A DNA stretch of 57,818 nt, from assembly GCA_902771225.1 (NCBI GenBank), contig CACXWH010000008.1, forward strand, positions 1 through 57,818. Direction: 5' to 3'. This document shows, piece after piece, positions 8,945 through 18,541 of this stretch (positions are counted from its first letter, which is position 1; each line of letters opens with the position of its first letter). Below the pieces are notes generated by a model. It was not told the origin of the DNA and ran no database searches. It saw only the letters and a list, made by a program, of their open reading frames with translations. This stretch comes from an uncultured Methanobrevibacter sp. Lineage in GTDB: Archaea; Methanobacteriota; Methanobacteria; Methanobacteriales; Methanobacteriaceae. A program made the position numbers and the translations under genes.

Positions 8945-9901
8945 TCAATACTTTCTATAATCCTTGCTGAGCTTTAAATTATCCAAATCAACGTCATATA
9001 CTGCTGTATGGCCGTTACACATATCAAATCTTGCTGTGACGTATATTTCATCGGTGAATATAAAGTCAAACCTGTTTTTATCCAGCCTTGCACCGTATCC
9101 GCCGTCACATTCCCTGAACTTAAATCCTGTTTCATATTCGGTTTTGCTGATTGACTTTTGAAATGAACTGTTTTGAAGAAGTCTTGTGTGATCATGGCTG
9201 ACTTCAAAATCCTCAAATATTCTTAAGGCATGATTTTCCTGGCAAAACAAACACCTATATGTGGTCTTGAAGTATTCATGCTCCTTTTCGAAAATGAAAT
9301 GGATGTTTAAAAAGTCGATTTCTTCTATTTTTACAAGCATTGAGTCATTTGAATCCATTAAAATCATTGACCTTGAAACCAGTTCGCCGATTGCTGATTT
9401 GTCATAAACTATCGGCTGCAAAGTTTCTGCAATTTTTTCCCTTGTTTCTTCATCACCTGACTTTTCAAATGATTTTTGACAGTTGACGCAGCTCTTATAA
9501 TTCTTCGGATAAATGTTCTGGCAGTTATCGCAGATGACTATCGGTATATTATGTCTTTCAATGATTTCCATTGCATCATTTTGCCTTTCATCGAATCTGT
9601 TATATATCGTTGTGCATAACTCAGCCACATACATATGGCTGAAGGGATTGTCGCTCAGCTGCTTTTTTTGATATGAATCCAGTTCCTGATAAATTTCAAA
9701 GGCTCCTCTTAAAAAATCAAATGCCAGATCATAGTTCATGGCCCTATAACCGCCATAGAACTGTCTGAAATAGAATCTGAAATCTTCCACTTTCTCATCT
9801 GCCCCGTCATCATCTTCTTTTAAATAGTCCATGTATCTGGTGTCTGGAACGCCGATGTCGTTTCCGTCTCCAGCCGGGTCTCCAACCTGCCATTCTCTCA
9901 T
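8945..9901 (-). CDS. 'EWQVGDP' family protein with an internal zinc ribbon
   Basis: 318 residues, first gene of a leftward operon. The N-terminus 'MREWQVGDPAGDGNDIGVPD' is nearly identical to that of the TPR protein at 29025. A helical region follows (about 40-120, perhaps degenerate TPR), then a zinc ribbon 'CDNCQNIYPKNYKSCVNCQ' at about 130-150. A C-terminal half of unknown fold contains a further 'CLFCQENH' pair. The start at 9901 is chosen because GGTGA lies five bases upstream; the GTG at 9913 overlaps that site. No enzyme motif was seen. Context (TPR-HIRAN, zinc ribbons) suggests a scaffold or nucleic-acid-associated role. Confidence 0.7.
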   Translation of the reverse strand: MREWQVGDPAGDGNDIGVPDTRYMDYLKEDDDGADEKVEDFRFYFRQFYGGYRAMNYDLAFDFLRGAFEIYQELDSYQKKQLSDNPFSHMYVAELCTTIYNRFDERQNDAMEIIERHNIPIVICDNCQNIYPKNYKSCVNCQKSFEKSGDEETREKIAETLQPIVYDKSAIGELVSRSMILMDSNDSMLVKIEEIDFLNIHFIFEKEHEYFKTTYRCLFCQENHALRIFEDFEVSHDHTRLLQNSSFQKSISKTEYETGFKFRECDGGYGARLDKNRFDFIFTDEIYVTARFDMCNGHTAVYDVDLDNLKLSKDYRKY

Positions 9902-9937
9902 GATATTCACCAAAAATTAATTACAACTTAACAATAC

Positions 9938-9952
9938 TTTATATACAGTAAC
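9938..9952 (-). promoter_or_regulatory. Putative TATA-type promoter of the leftward operon
   Basis: On the minus strand GTTACTGTATATAAA lies about 40 bases before the start codon. The same GTTACT-(A/G)-TATA core stands about 40 bases before the related gene at 29025 (29061-29073). Position and sequence fit an archaeal TATA box with an upstream conserved element. Confidence 0.45.
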
Positions 9953-10087
9953 ATATATAATTGGTGGTGAAAGTCTTTGACATTAAAAAAATATAAAATT
10001 TTATATCATATCTTGAATAAAATTATACTCATAGATATTTGATTTTTTTTGAATTGTATAATGTATATAGATTAATGGGGGTAAAAA

Positions 10088-13000
10088 ATGAACAAGAAAA
10101 TATTTATTTTATTATTTTTCATGTCTATATTAATATCAGTGTCTGCTGTTTCTGCAGTGGATTTGGATGACAATAATGGTACTGTTGCTTTATCCAATGA
10201 TGCAGACTCACTTGCCATTGCAAATGATGTTAATGCAGTTGATGAGTTGAACGAAAATGATTCCGACGGTGATGTTAATTCCGTTGCTGCTGGTAAAAAT
10301 AATGAAAATAATTTGTTATCTGTGAATAATTATGAAAATGAAAATATTTTAAAAGATGATGAGGCCGACTTTGAGGAACTTGAAAAGGAAATTACTCGTA
10401 TTGATCCGAGAGGTGTAGTCTTAAAACATAAAAATTATAAAATTGATGAAGGAGAAACTATTGTTCTTAAACAATATTCGCATGTTATTAATGGCAATGG
10501 TGCAACAATAGATATGAACAGAAAAGGTTTTGGTCTTTTAAGTGCATTTGCTAGTCCTTTAATTGTTATTGGAAATTTAACTATTAAAAATATGAATTCA
10601 GAGTATGCTCGGGGCGTTATTATATTTGGTGCCCGGGGTGCTGTTGAAAATTGTACTTTCGTGAATAACCGTGCTTCCTCTGGGGTTGGTGCTATTCAGG
10701 TGTCCGGGCCAGACCACGTCAGAATAATTAATTGTACTTTTGTCAATAATTTTGGTAATGAAAGTGGTGCTATTTATTTCAGGGAAGGTTGTTATGATAG
10801 TAAAGTGGAAAATTGTGCTTTTGTAGGTAATTCTGCAGACAGTGGAAAAAGTGCTATTGGAGGGAAAGACACAGGTAGTATTCCCCTCAATGATAATTGG
10901 TGGGGTTCCAATAATCCTGATTGGGCTAAATTAATATATGGTGCTGAACCATCAAGTTATGCTGTTTTAAATGTAACTACTGATACACCATCCATTGCCA
11001 TAGGTTCTAAAGCAAAATTAACTTATGCATTCTATAGAAATGGAACTGCTGACATGTTGCCTATTCCTGCAAGGCCAATTGAATTATCAGTAACCGGCGG
11101 AAAATTGGATGATACTTCAGGTAATCTGGTCAATGGTGAATTCACAACAGAATTCAGCGCAGATAATGTAGGAAATTATGAGATTACAGCAATAGTGGAT
11201 AATCAGGAAGTAAAAATTAATATAACTGTAGGACATCCTACTGAAATCAATATTACTAATGAAACAATTGATTTAAAAGCTAATAGTGAAGTTGCAACTG
11301 GTGCTACTTTATATCCTGCTGATGCGGGTAATTTAACCTACACTTCAAGCAATTCTAGTGTTGCTGTTGTTGAAAACGGTATGATTAAAGGTCTTAGGCA
11401 AGGTGTGGCAAATATTACAGTTTCATTTGCAGGTAACGAAAATTACGCTGCCGCAGAAAATAAGACAATTACTGTAACCGTTCACTTAAATGATGCCTGC
11501 GTTGAAGCTAAGGATATGGAATTGAACGCTGGTGAAAATGCCACTGTAGAATATAAAACTACTCCTGAAGGTTTAAAAACCACATTTCTATCTGATGAAT
11601 CTGGTGTTGTTCGTGTTGATGAAAATGGGGTGGTTAATGCTTTGAAAGGAGGTAATGCTACTATTGTGGTTAAAGTGGGTGGTGACGGTGTTTATGCTGA
11701 AAACTCAACTACTGTTACTGTTACTGTAAATAAAGTTCCTAGTGAAATCAATATTACTAATGAAACTGTTGATTTAAAAGCTAATGGTGAAGTTCCAACC
11801 GGTGCTACTTTAAGTCCTGCTGATGCGGGTAATTTAACCTATACTTCAAGCAATTCTAGTGTTGCTGTTGTTGAAAACGGCATAATTAAAGGTCTTAGGC
11901 AAGGTGTGGCAAATATTACAGTTTCATTTGCAGGAGATGATAAGTATATCGCCGCTGAGAATAAGACTATCGCTGTTAGTGTTAGTTTGGCTGATGCCGG
12001 CGTTACAGTTAACAATGACACTTTGAATTTAAAAATTGATGATACTTTTGTTATTAACGCTACTACTTCACCTGAAGGATTGAATGTAACTTATGTGAGT
12101 GATGATTCTGGTGTTTACAGTGTTGATGAGAATGGTGTTGTTACTGCATTAACGAATGGTACTGGTTTTATCATTGTTAGTGTTGGGGACGATGAAGTTT
12201 ATGCTAAAAATACAACTGTCGTTACTGTTAGTGTCAGTTTAAATGATGCTTGTGTTAGTGGTGAGGATATGGCTTTGAATGTTGGTGAAACTGGTGCTGT
12301 TAAATATTCCACTGACCCTGAAGCTTTGAAGGTTGCATTTATTGCTGATGATTCTGGTGTTGTGTCTGTTGATGAGCATGGTATTGTTACTGCTTTAAAA
12401 CAGGGCAAAGCTAATATTACGATTACTGTTGGTGATAATAGGAGATATGCTTTAAATTCCACTGTTGTTACTGTTAGTGTCAGTTTAAATGATGCTTGTG
12501 TTAGTGGTGAGGATATGGCTTTGAATGTTGGTGAAATTGGTGCTATAAAATATTCCACTGATCCTGAAGGTTTGAAGGTTTCATTTGTAGAGGATGATTC
12601 TGGTGTTGTGTCTGTTGATGAGCATGGTATTGTTACTGCTTTAAAACAGGGCAAAGCTAATATTGCAATTACTGTTGGTGATAATAGGAAATATGCTTTA
12701 AATTCAACCACTGTTTGTGTTGATGTGCACGGACTTCCTAGTAAAATTATTATTGAAAATGATACTTTGGATATGATAATTGGTGATGTAGTTGATCCTG
12801 GTGTCACTTTAATGCCTTCCGATGCAGGTAATTTAACTTTCATTTCCAGTGATTTAAAAGTTGCTTCTCTAGATAATAAAGGTATTGTTACTGCTGTAGG
12901 TGAAGGTAATGCCACTATTATTGTTAAATTCGATGGTAATGACAAATATCTCCCATCCAATGCCACTATAGTTGTAACAGTAAAAGAGGCATTGATTATT

Positions 13001-14011
13001 ACGGCTCCTGATGTAGTCAAATATTACGCTGGCCCTGAAAGATTTGTTGTTAACGTAACTGATAGTAAAGGCACTCCATTGTCAAATAAATCCGTAACTA
13101 TTGTCATTAATGAAATTACATACAATAGAACCACTGATAAAAACGGTATTGTAAGTATTGGATTAAACTTACACAGCGGAACATATAATGCAACAGTAAC
13201 TGTTGATAATAGAACTGTTAACTCTGTTGTTACTGTTTTAACTACTGTTAACGGTACTGATGTTGTGAAAATGTATAAAAACGGCACTCAATATTATGCA
13301 ACATTTGTTGACAGTGAAGGCAAATACTTGGCTGATGGTACTGTTGTAAAATTCAACATCAACGGTGTAATGTATGAGCGTAAAATCTCCGGTGGTAAAG
13401 GTCAGGCTAAATTAAACATTAACTTGCCTGCAGGTAAATATGTAATCACTGCAACTAATCCAAAAACTAAAGAAATGGAATCTAATAAGATTACTGTTTT
13501 ATCAAATATTGTGGAGAACTATGATTTGATTAAGTATTATAAGAATGCTTCACAGTATTCTCTTCGTTTGCTTGATGATAAAGGTAATCCTGTAGGTGCA
13601 GGTGTTTCTGTTAAATTTAATATTAATGGTGTATTCTATACTAGAACTTCTGATGCAAATGGTTATGTTAAAATGAATATTAACTTGCCTCCGGGAACAT
13701 ATATTATTACTGCTGAGTATAAAGGATTAAAAGCATCTAATACTATTAAAGTATTATCTGTTTTGGAAACTAAGGATTTGGTCATGAAATATAGGGACGG
13801 ATCTAAATTCGAAGCTAAGATTTTGGATGGTCAGGGCAGACCTTATGCGGGTCAAACTGTAAAATTCAATATTAATGGTGTATTTTATACTAAAACTACA
13901 GGTAATGATGGTATTGCTCGCTTAAACATTAATTTACTTCCGGGTCAATACATTATAACTTCCACTTATAATGGTTTGAATGCGGCAAACAAAGTTACCA
14001 TTTCTGGTTGA
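10088..14011 (+). CDS. Large adhesin-like protein with BIG_2 repeats
   Basis: 1307 residues. Signal peptide 'MNKKIFILLFFMSILISVSA'; acidic/Asn-rich region to about 100; a short beta-helix section with 'NCTFVNN' repeats at about 125-270; one Ig-like domain (about 290-385). These are followed by about seven bacterial-Ig-like group 2 repeats (about 385-970), recognisable by 'SSNSSVAVVENG', 'GVVTALKQGKANITI' and similar turns. Four C-terminal modules of about 80 residues, shared with the other adhesins, end the protein ('KYRDGSKFEAKILDGQG'). Some BIG_2 repeats are almost identical at DNA level. GGGGGT sits six bases before the ATG and a terminator hairpin overlaps the stop. It is predicted to be secreted and surface-bound; the ligand is unknown. 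Confidence 0.88.
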   Translation: MNKKIFILLFFMSILISVSAVSAVDLDDNNGTVALSNDADSLAIANDVNAVDELNENDSDGDVNSVAAGKNNENNLLSVNNYENENILKDDEADFEELEKEITRIDPRGVVLKHKNYKIDEGETIVLKQYSHVINGNGATIDMNRKGFGLLSAFASPLIVIGNLTIKNMNSEYARGVIIFGARGAVENCTFVNNRASSGVGAIQVSGPDHVRIINCTFVNNFGNESGAIYFREGCYDSKVENCAFVGNSADSGKSAIGGKDTGSIPLNDNWWGSNNPDWAKLIYGAEPSSYAVLNVTTDTPSIAIGSKAKLTYAFYRNGTADMLPIPARPIELSVTGGKLDDTSGNLVNGEFTTEFSADNVGNYEITAIVDNQEVKINITVGHPTEINITNETIDLKANSEVATGATLYPADAGNLTYTSSNSSVAVVENGMIKGLRQGVANITVSFAGNENYAAAENKTITVTVHLNDACVEAKDMELNAGENATVEYKTTPEGLKTTFLSDESGVVRVDENGVVNALKGGNATIVVKVGGDGVYAENSTTVTVTVNKVPSEINITNETVDLKANGEVPTGATLSPADAGNLTYTSSNSSVAVVENGIIKGLRQGVANITVSFAGDDKYIAAENKTIAVSVSLADAGVTVNNDTLNLKIDDTFVINATTSPEGLNVTYVSDDSGVYSVDENGVVTALTNGTGFIIVSVGDDEVYAKNTTVVTVSVSLNDACVSGEDMALNVGETGAVKYSTDPEALKVAFIADDSGVVSVDEHGIVTALKQGKANITITVGDNRRYALNSTVVTVSVSLNDACVSGEDMALNVGEIGAIKYSTDPEGLKVSFVEDDSGVVSVDEHGIVTALKQGKANIAITVGDNRKYALNSTTVCVDVHGLPSKIIIENDTLDMIIGDVVDPGVTLMPSDAGNLTFISSDLKVASLDNKGIVTAVGEGNATIIVKFDGNDKYLPSNATIVVTVKEALIITAPDVVKYYAGPERFVVNVTDSKGTPLSNKSVTIVINEITYNRTTDKNGIVSIGLNLHSGTYNATVTVDNRTVNSVVTVLTTVNGTDVVKMYKNGTQYYATFVDSEGKYLADGTVVKFNINGVMYERKISGGKGQAKLNINLPAGKYVITATNPKTKEMESNKITVLSNIVENYDLIKYYKNASQYSLRLLDDKGNPVGAGVSVKFNINGVFYTRTSDANGYVKMNINLPPGTYIITAEYKGLKASNTIKVLSVLETKDLVMKYRDGSKFEAKILDGQGRPYAGQTVKFNINGVFYTKTTGNDGIARLNINLLPGQYIITSTYNGLNAANKVTISG
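11242..11934 (+). repeat. Near-identical 192-base direct repeats inside the adhesin gene
   Basis: Segments 11242-11433 and 11743-11934 are nearly identical (offset 501 bases = 167 codons). They encode the BIG_2 unit beginning 'EINITNETIDLKAN'. Recombination between them would delete or add two Ig-like units in frame. Confidence 0.8.
12235..12716 (+). repeat. Tandem 246-base BIG_2 repeats
   Basis: Two adjacent near-identical units start at 12235 and 12481 (82 codons each), both encoding 'SLNDACVSGEDMALNVGE...'. Such head-to-tail copies within a coding frame permit repeat-number change without a frameshift. Confidence 0.8.
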
Positions 14012-14036
14012 GATTTAATCATCTCAACTATTTTTT
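14007..14036 (+). terminator. Hairpin terminator overlapping the adhesin stop codon
   Basis: Perfect 8-base inverted repeat gttgagat (14007-14014) / atctcaac (14021-14028), six-base loop, then T6 at 14031-14036. The TGA stop at 14009-14011 lies in the left arm, as at 4505. Confidence 0.75.
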
Positions 14037-14269
14037 CTATTTTTTTGCACATAAATTCATACATGAATGCTTGCTTTTAGGATTGATTATTTTTATATTA
14101 ATTGCCATATCCATAATTTTAAATTAGTCTAATTTTGTTATTATTAGTTTACTTATATGATTATTACATTTATTGCTAATTGGTGTAGATAAAATTAAAT
14201 CAAATATTTTATTAATCGGTTTAAACACAACTTATATTATACATAATAATATTGTGTGGGGGGACAAAT

Positions 14270-16360
14270 TTGTTAAAAAAAAGATATTTATTTTTAATAA
14301 TTCTTGTTTGTTTATTTGCTGTTTCGGCCGTAAGTGCAGAAGAAATGAGTAATGAAACAAACATGTTAGCAAATAATCATGATTCAAGTTTAACCACAGA
14401 ATCTGTGGATGAAAATATATTGACTGATTCTTATGAAACATTTCAGGAATTGCAAGATGAAAAAGAGAATGTTGAAAAATCCGGTTTTATAAATTTAACT
14501 GCTCCGGAGTTAACTAAATACTATGGGGGACCTGAAAGGTTTGTTGTTACATTAACGGATGATGATAATCCATTGCCTAATCAACAGATTCACATTGTAA
14601 TTAAAGGTGCTACATACACAAGAACAACTGATGATAATGGTGAAGCATCCCTTGCTATAAATTTAAACAGTGATGTGTATGATGTTGCAGTTAATTATGA
14701 AGATATTTCTGTAAATTCAAAAATAACTGTTTTATCCACAATTAATGCTGGTGGTGTTGAAATTTCTGGTAATAGTGGGGTGTATTATGCAACATTTCTA
14801 GATTCTTCAGGTAATTATTTGGCCAAACATACGGAGGTAACTTTTTATTTCAATGATATTTACACTGTTGAAGAAATTATAGACAATAAAGGCACTGCTA
14901 TATTGGATATAGGTGGAGAAAGTGGAGAGTATATTATAACTGCATTCAATCCTGTAACTGGAGAAATGTCTACTAAGGAATTTGCTGTTGTTTCTTATAT
15001 CAATGATAATAATGATTATGATAGTAATGATTATTTGATATATGTGCCTAATGTTACTAAGTATTATAAGGAATCTAAAATGTTATATGTTACTTTAAAG
15101 GATAAATATGGCCAGCCAATGGCTAATGGGGATGTAAAAATTACATTAAATGGTCAAACATACATAAAAACTACGGATAACGAGGGTATTGCTTCAAAGG
15201 CTATTGACTTGAATAGTGGTAAATATGATGTGGTGACAGAATACCGCGATTCAAAAGTCTATTCAACAGTCACTGTTGTAGATACGGTTGTTGCTAATGA
15301 TTTTACTAAAATATATAGGAATGGAACTCAATATTATGCCACTTTTCTTGATTCTAATGGAAATGCAATAGCTGAAAACACACCTATCGAAATTAACATT
15401 AACGGAGTATTTTATACTAGATACACTAATGATAAGGGTGTTGCTCGCATGAATATTAATTTAAACCCCGGAACTTATATTTTAACCGCTACCAACCCAG
15501 TCACCGGTGAACAGCACACAACCAAAATCACTGTTTTATCATCAATTGTTGAAAATAATAATATTGTGATGAATTATAAAGATGGATCAAGATATCAGGT
15601 TAAAATTATTGGTGATGATGGAAAACCTGCTGGAGCTGGTGTAAAAGTTAGATTCAATATCAATGGAGTCTTTTATGATAGGACAACTGATGCAAATGGT
15701 TATGCAGGGTTAAATATTAATCTAATTCCTGGAACTTACACCATTACTGCAGAGTATAATGGCCTGAGAGCATCAAACACTATTAAAGTATTGTCTGTTT
15801 TGGAAACTAAGGATTTGAATATGAAATTCCGTGATGGATCTAAGTTTGAGGCTAAAGTATTGGATGGCCAAGGTAATCCTTATGCTGGTCAAACTGTAAC
15901 TTTCAATATTAATGGAGTGTTCTATACAAAAACAACAGATGCTGATGGTATTGCTCGCTTAAACATTAATTTACCTGCCGGCACATACATTATTACATCA
16001 ATGTATAATGGTTTGAATGCTGCAAATAATGTTAAAATTGCTTCTGATTCTAATGATGAAATATTTTATATTGATTTGCCATTCCAAGATGATATTGATA
16101 TGATATTTCAAAAGGGCAAATATAAAGTTAATGTATGTCAATGGAGGATACCTATACGTTGCGCATTGAATATCATACTTTATGATTTAAATGATAACAT
16201 AATAAGTAAATTTGATTATTACTCTTATTATTTCTACGAAGGGGCATGGCATGAGATTACAGTTAATGATATGGGTGGTAACTACCACAAGTGGAGTTTT
16301 CCTCCTGATGCACATATTACCAAAGTTGCGGTTAAATTAAAAGACGCATCATGGTATTAA
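14270..16360 (+). CDS. Adhesin-like protein with a distinct C-terminal domain
   Basis: About 696 residues from a TTG at 14270, six bases after GGGGGG (14258-14263). Signal peptide 'LKKRYLFLIILVCLFAVSA'. No beta-helix or BIG_2 region: after a short acidic stretch the protein is a chain of about six modules of 75-90 residues, opening with 'KYYGGPERFVV', 'KYYKESKMLYV', 'IYRNGTQYYAT', 'NYKDGSRYQV' and 'KFRDGSKFEAK'. Where the other adhesins stop ('NGLNAANxVxI'), this one continues for about 105 residues rich in Tyr, Ile and Asp ('VNVCQWRIPIRCALNIIL', ending 'VAVKLKDASWY'). This tail resembles a beta-sandwich add-on and is not present in its neighbours. Secreted surface protein; the role of the tail is unknown. 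Confidence 0.85.
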   Translation: MLKKRYLFLIILVCLFAVSAVSAEEMSNETNMLANNHDSSLTTESVDENILTDSYETFQELQDEKENVEKSGFINLTAPELTKYYGGPERFVVTLTDDDNPLPNQQIHIVIKGATYTRTTDDNGEASLAINLNSDVYDVAVNYEDISVNSKITVLSTINAGGVEISGNSGVYYATFLDSSGNYLAKHTEVTFYFNDIYTVEEIIDNKGTAILDIGGESGEYIITAFNPVTGEMSTKEFAVVSYINDNNDYDSNDYLIYVPNVTKYYKESKMLYVTLKDKYGQPMANGDVKITLNGQTYIKTTDNEGIASKAIDLNSGKYDVVTEYRDSKVYSTVTVVDTVVANDFTKIYRNGTQYYATFLDSNGNAIAENTPIEININGVFYTRYTNDKGVARMNINLNPGTYILTATNPVTGEQHTTKITVLSSIVENNNIVMNYKDGSRYQVKIIGDDGKPAGAGVKVRFNINGVFYDRTTDANGYAGLNINLIPGTYTITAEYNGLRASNTIKVLSVLETKDLNMKFRDGSKFEAKVLDGQGNPYAGQTVTFNINGVFYTKTTDADGIARLNINLPAGTYIITSMYNGLNAANNVKIASDSNDEIFYIDLPFQDDIDMIFQKGKYKVNVCQWRIPIRCALNIILYDLNDNIISKFDYYSYYFYEGAWHEITVNDMGGNYHKWSFPPDAHITKVAVKLKDASWY

Positions 16361-16397
16361 TTTACAAGGCTTTTAATATCTTGAACAAAGTTAATTA

Positions 16398-16424
16398 GTT
16401 GGGATTATTTCTCAACTATTTTTT
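16398..16424 (+). terminator. Hairpin terminator of adhesin 3
   Basis: gttggga (16398-16404) pairs with tctcaac (16410-16416) with one G-T pair, followed by a T-rich run. It is the third copy of the adhesin terminator motif, here 38 bases after the stop codon. Confidence 0.6.
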
Positions 16425-16720
16425 CTTCTTTTTTAGTACATGAATAATTGATTTCATGATTTAATATCTTAAGGGTTACAGTAGAAACTACCATTTTAAA
16501 TTGATTTATTTTTGATATTATTGATTCATTTATGGAACTATTATTTAAATTCCAAACTAATGTATACGGATTATCATAATTTGATTAAAAAAGTATATCC
16601 TGATAAATTTATTCGTCATGTCATGGTTTTAGGTTTATTATAAATGGTGTGGGTTTTATTTAATTTTGACCATTAAATAGACTTTTAAAAAATGGTAAAG
16701 TGAAGGGTTTAGGCTTCACT
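16425..16720. other. Intergenic stretch between convergent genes
   Basis: AT-rich, no gene, RNA or repeat recognised. It separates the rightward adhesin from the leftward zinc-ribbon membrane protein. Confidence 0.4.
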
Positions 16721-17602
16721 TTATGTTATGGTTATATTTTGGCTATATAAAGGATTATTTGATTTGGCTGAATCAACTACCTTGATTTCTGCTTTTACAG
16801 GCTTGTTTTTATCAAAATACATGTGTGATATTTTGTAGGTATGTCCGCTTTCGGGATTCAAATCATTCCATCCTATGCCTGAAGTGATGATTTTTCCGTC
16901 CTTGTCATAGTAGTTAATGTTAACGGCCAAATAATCAAATTTGGAATCAACCTTAATGTCTCCTGTAACATATCCTGTATAATAGTCATATCCATTGTAT
17001 GAGATGTTTTGAGTAAGATTTCCTACAGTAACAGAGTTTTGGGCATTGATTTGATATGCTACACCGCCTAAAATTAAAATGAGAAATACTCCCGCGATAG
17101 TTATTACAGGTATTGTCCATAGCTTTTTATTTATTACTTCAAGTCCTTTGAAATATAATGTTATGATTGCTGTAATGATAAATAATATTGCTGAAATTTC
17201 ACCAAAACGTCCGATAAACATAAAAATGATTGCTCCAACACCAATAAATTCAACTGCAGCAATTAACGGTTCGTTCAGTTTTTCCATTAGGAATATTCCA
17301 ATGAGTCCTCCAACAATACCCACTCCCATAGCCATTAGGATGGAATTCCAACCCATTAGCATCGGTGTTCCCAATCCTTCAAAGACAGCCATGATGATTG
17401 CTATTACGGACAATATTAAGGGTAATCTTTTTATAAATTTATTTTTATCATCTGTTTCAATGTTTTTATTGTCAGTTATTGTATTGTCTTTGTTTTCTGT
17501 TTTTTCTTTTGTCGGATCATCATCAAGCGAAAATCCACATTCTTCACAGAATTTTGAATCATCATCAAGTTTCGCTCCGCATTTTCTGCAATATTGCACC
17601 AT
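16721..17602 (-). CDS. Zinc-ribbon membrane protein with FxLYD-like C-terminal domain
   Basis: 293 residues. An N-terminal zinc ribbon 'CRKCGAKLDDDSKFCEECG' (about 5-23) is followed by a charged linker and five or so hydrophobic segments between about 50 and 185 (for example 'LPLILSVIAIIMAVF', 'GVFLILILGGVAY'). The extracytoplasmic C-terminal domain (about 195-293: 'GYVTGDIKVDSKFDYLAVNI', 'SGHTYKISHMYF') resembles FxLYD domains. AGGAGGGAG lies before the ATG. This zinc-ribbon plus membrane layout is common in archaea and of unknown function; the gene appears monocistronic. Confidence 0.75.
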   Translation of the reverse strand: MVQYCRKCGAKLDDDSKFCEECGFSLDDDPTKEKTENKDNTITDNKNIETDDKNKFIKRLPLILSVIAIIMAVFEGLGTPMLMGWNSILMAMGVGIVGGLIGIFLMEKLNEPLIAAVEFIGVGAIIFMFIGRFGEISAILFIITAIITLYFKGLEVINKKLWTIPVITIAGVFLILILGGVAYQINAQNSVTVGNLTQNISYNGYDYYTGYVTGDIKVDSKFDYLAVNINYYDKDGKIITSGIGWNDLNPESGHTYKISHMYFDKNKPVKAEIKVVDSAKSNNPLYSQNITIT

Positions 17603-17826
17603 AAATTCTCCCTCCTTATTATAATATTATTATATTCTTGGGGTAATAAAGTTATCATTTGCCTAAACATTAATATTGTCTTTTCTGGTACTAAATGGGA
17701 TGAAAATATTTTCTAAAAATAACTATCATTAATTTTATTATTAAGTTGTTATAAAAAGTATATTAACTGATTATATAATGGGATTTTCACTAAATTTTAA
17801 ATTAAAATTTGGACAATGGAGTCAAT

Positions 17827-18528
17827 ATGGATAATAAAAACATTATAATTTTAATATTATCAGTAGTTCTGATAGCTGTGGCAAGTTTAACAGTGTATAT
17901 GTTCTTTTTTAATGAACATTATGAAACTGTGGAAATAAGTCCGACAGCATCACTGGAGATGCCTGTGGGAAATGGAATTAAAAGTGAATACGTAAACAAT
18001 TCTAATATATATGCTGTATATAATGGACACAGTGAAATTAAAGAAAAAATACTCAGTTACAATAGTAATAAAGGAGGCTTATCTGATGCCATGGCTTTTG
18101 CAATGTTGAGAACACTATATTGTGGGGATGTTCAGGATAAAATCGTTGAACAGGACATTAACGGCACACATTATTACTCTATTGCAACAGGAAACAATAA
18201 CACTCATGACAATATAATTATAACAAGCACTAATAAAGAAAAAACTCAGAAAATGTATGAATCCATTAAATACAATCAGAGCAACAGTGCAAATAATACT
18301 AATAATACTGTTGAGCGTATTAACAACGATACTGCCCAAACAAACAATAATCAGCAATCAAATAATAAGCAACCAAACGATAATTACATGAGAGATGGAA
18401 ATGGAAACATTATGTATGCTCATAATGATGTGGGCGGTGATGTACCTATGACTAAAGATGGACATTATTCATATAAGGATACGGATGAACCGAACAGTCC
18501 AAGCGGATGGTGGGTTGATAAAAGATAA
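17827..18528 (+). CDS. Single-pass membrane protein, paralogue of the 6661 gene
   Basis: 233 residues. 'MDNKNIIILILSVVLIAVAS' is an N-terminal membrane anchor like that of the gene at 7026. A folded region (about 40-160) and an Asn-rich low-complexity linker (about 165-195) follow. The C-terminal segment 'YMRDGNGNIMYAHNDVGGDV' resembles 'HLIGGDVEVDENGMVVG' of the paralogue. The ATG at 17827 is chosen over the TTG at 17809 because TGGAGT stands just before it and the anchor then starts at residue 1. Function unknown. Confidence 0.7.
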   Translation: MDNKNIIILILSVVLIAVASLTVYMFFFNEHYETVEISPTASLEMPVGNGIKSEYVNNSNIYAVYNGHSEIKEKILSYNSNKGGLSDAMAFAMLRTLYCGDVQDKIVEQDINGTHYYSIATGNNNTHDNIIITSTNKEKTQKMYESIKYNQSNSANNTNNTVERINNDTAQTNNNQQSNNKQPNDNYMRDGNGNIMYAHNDVGGDVPMTKDGHYSYKDTDEPNSPSGWWVDKR

Positions 18529-18541
18529 TTAAATGGTGTTG

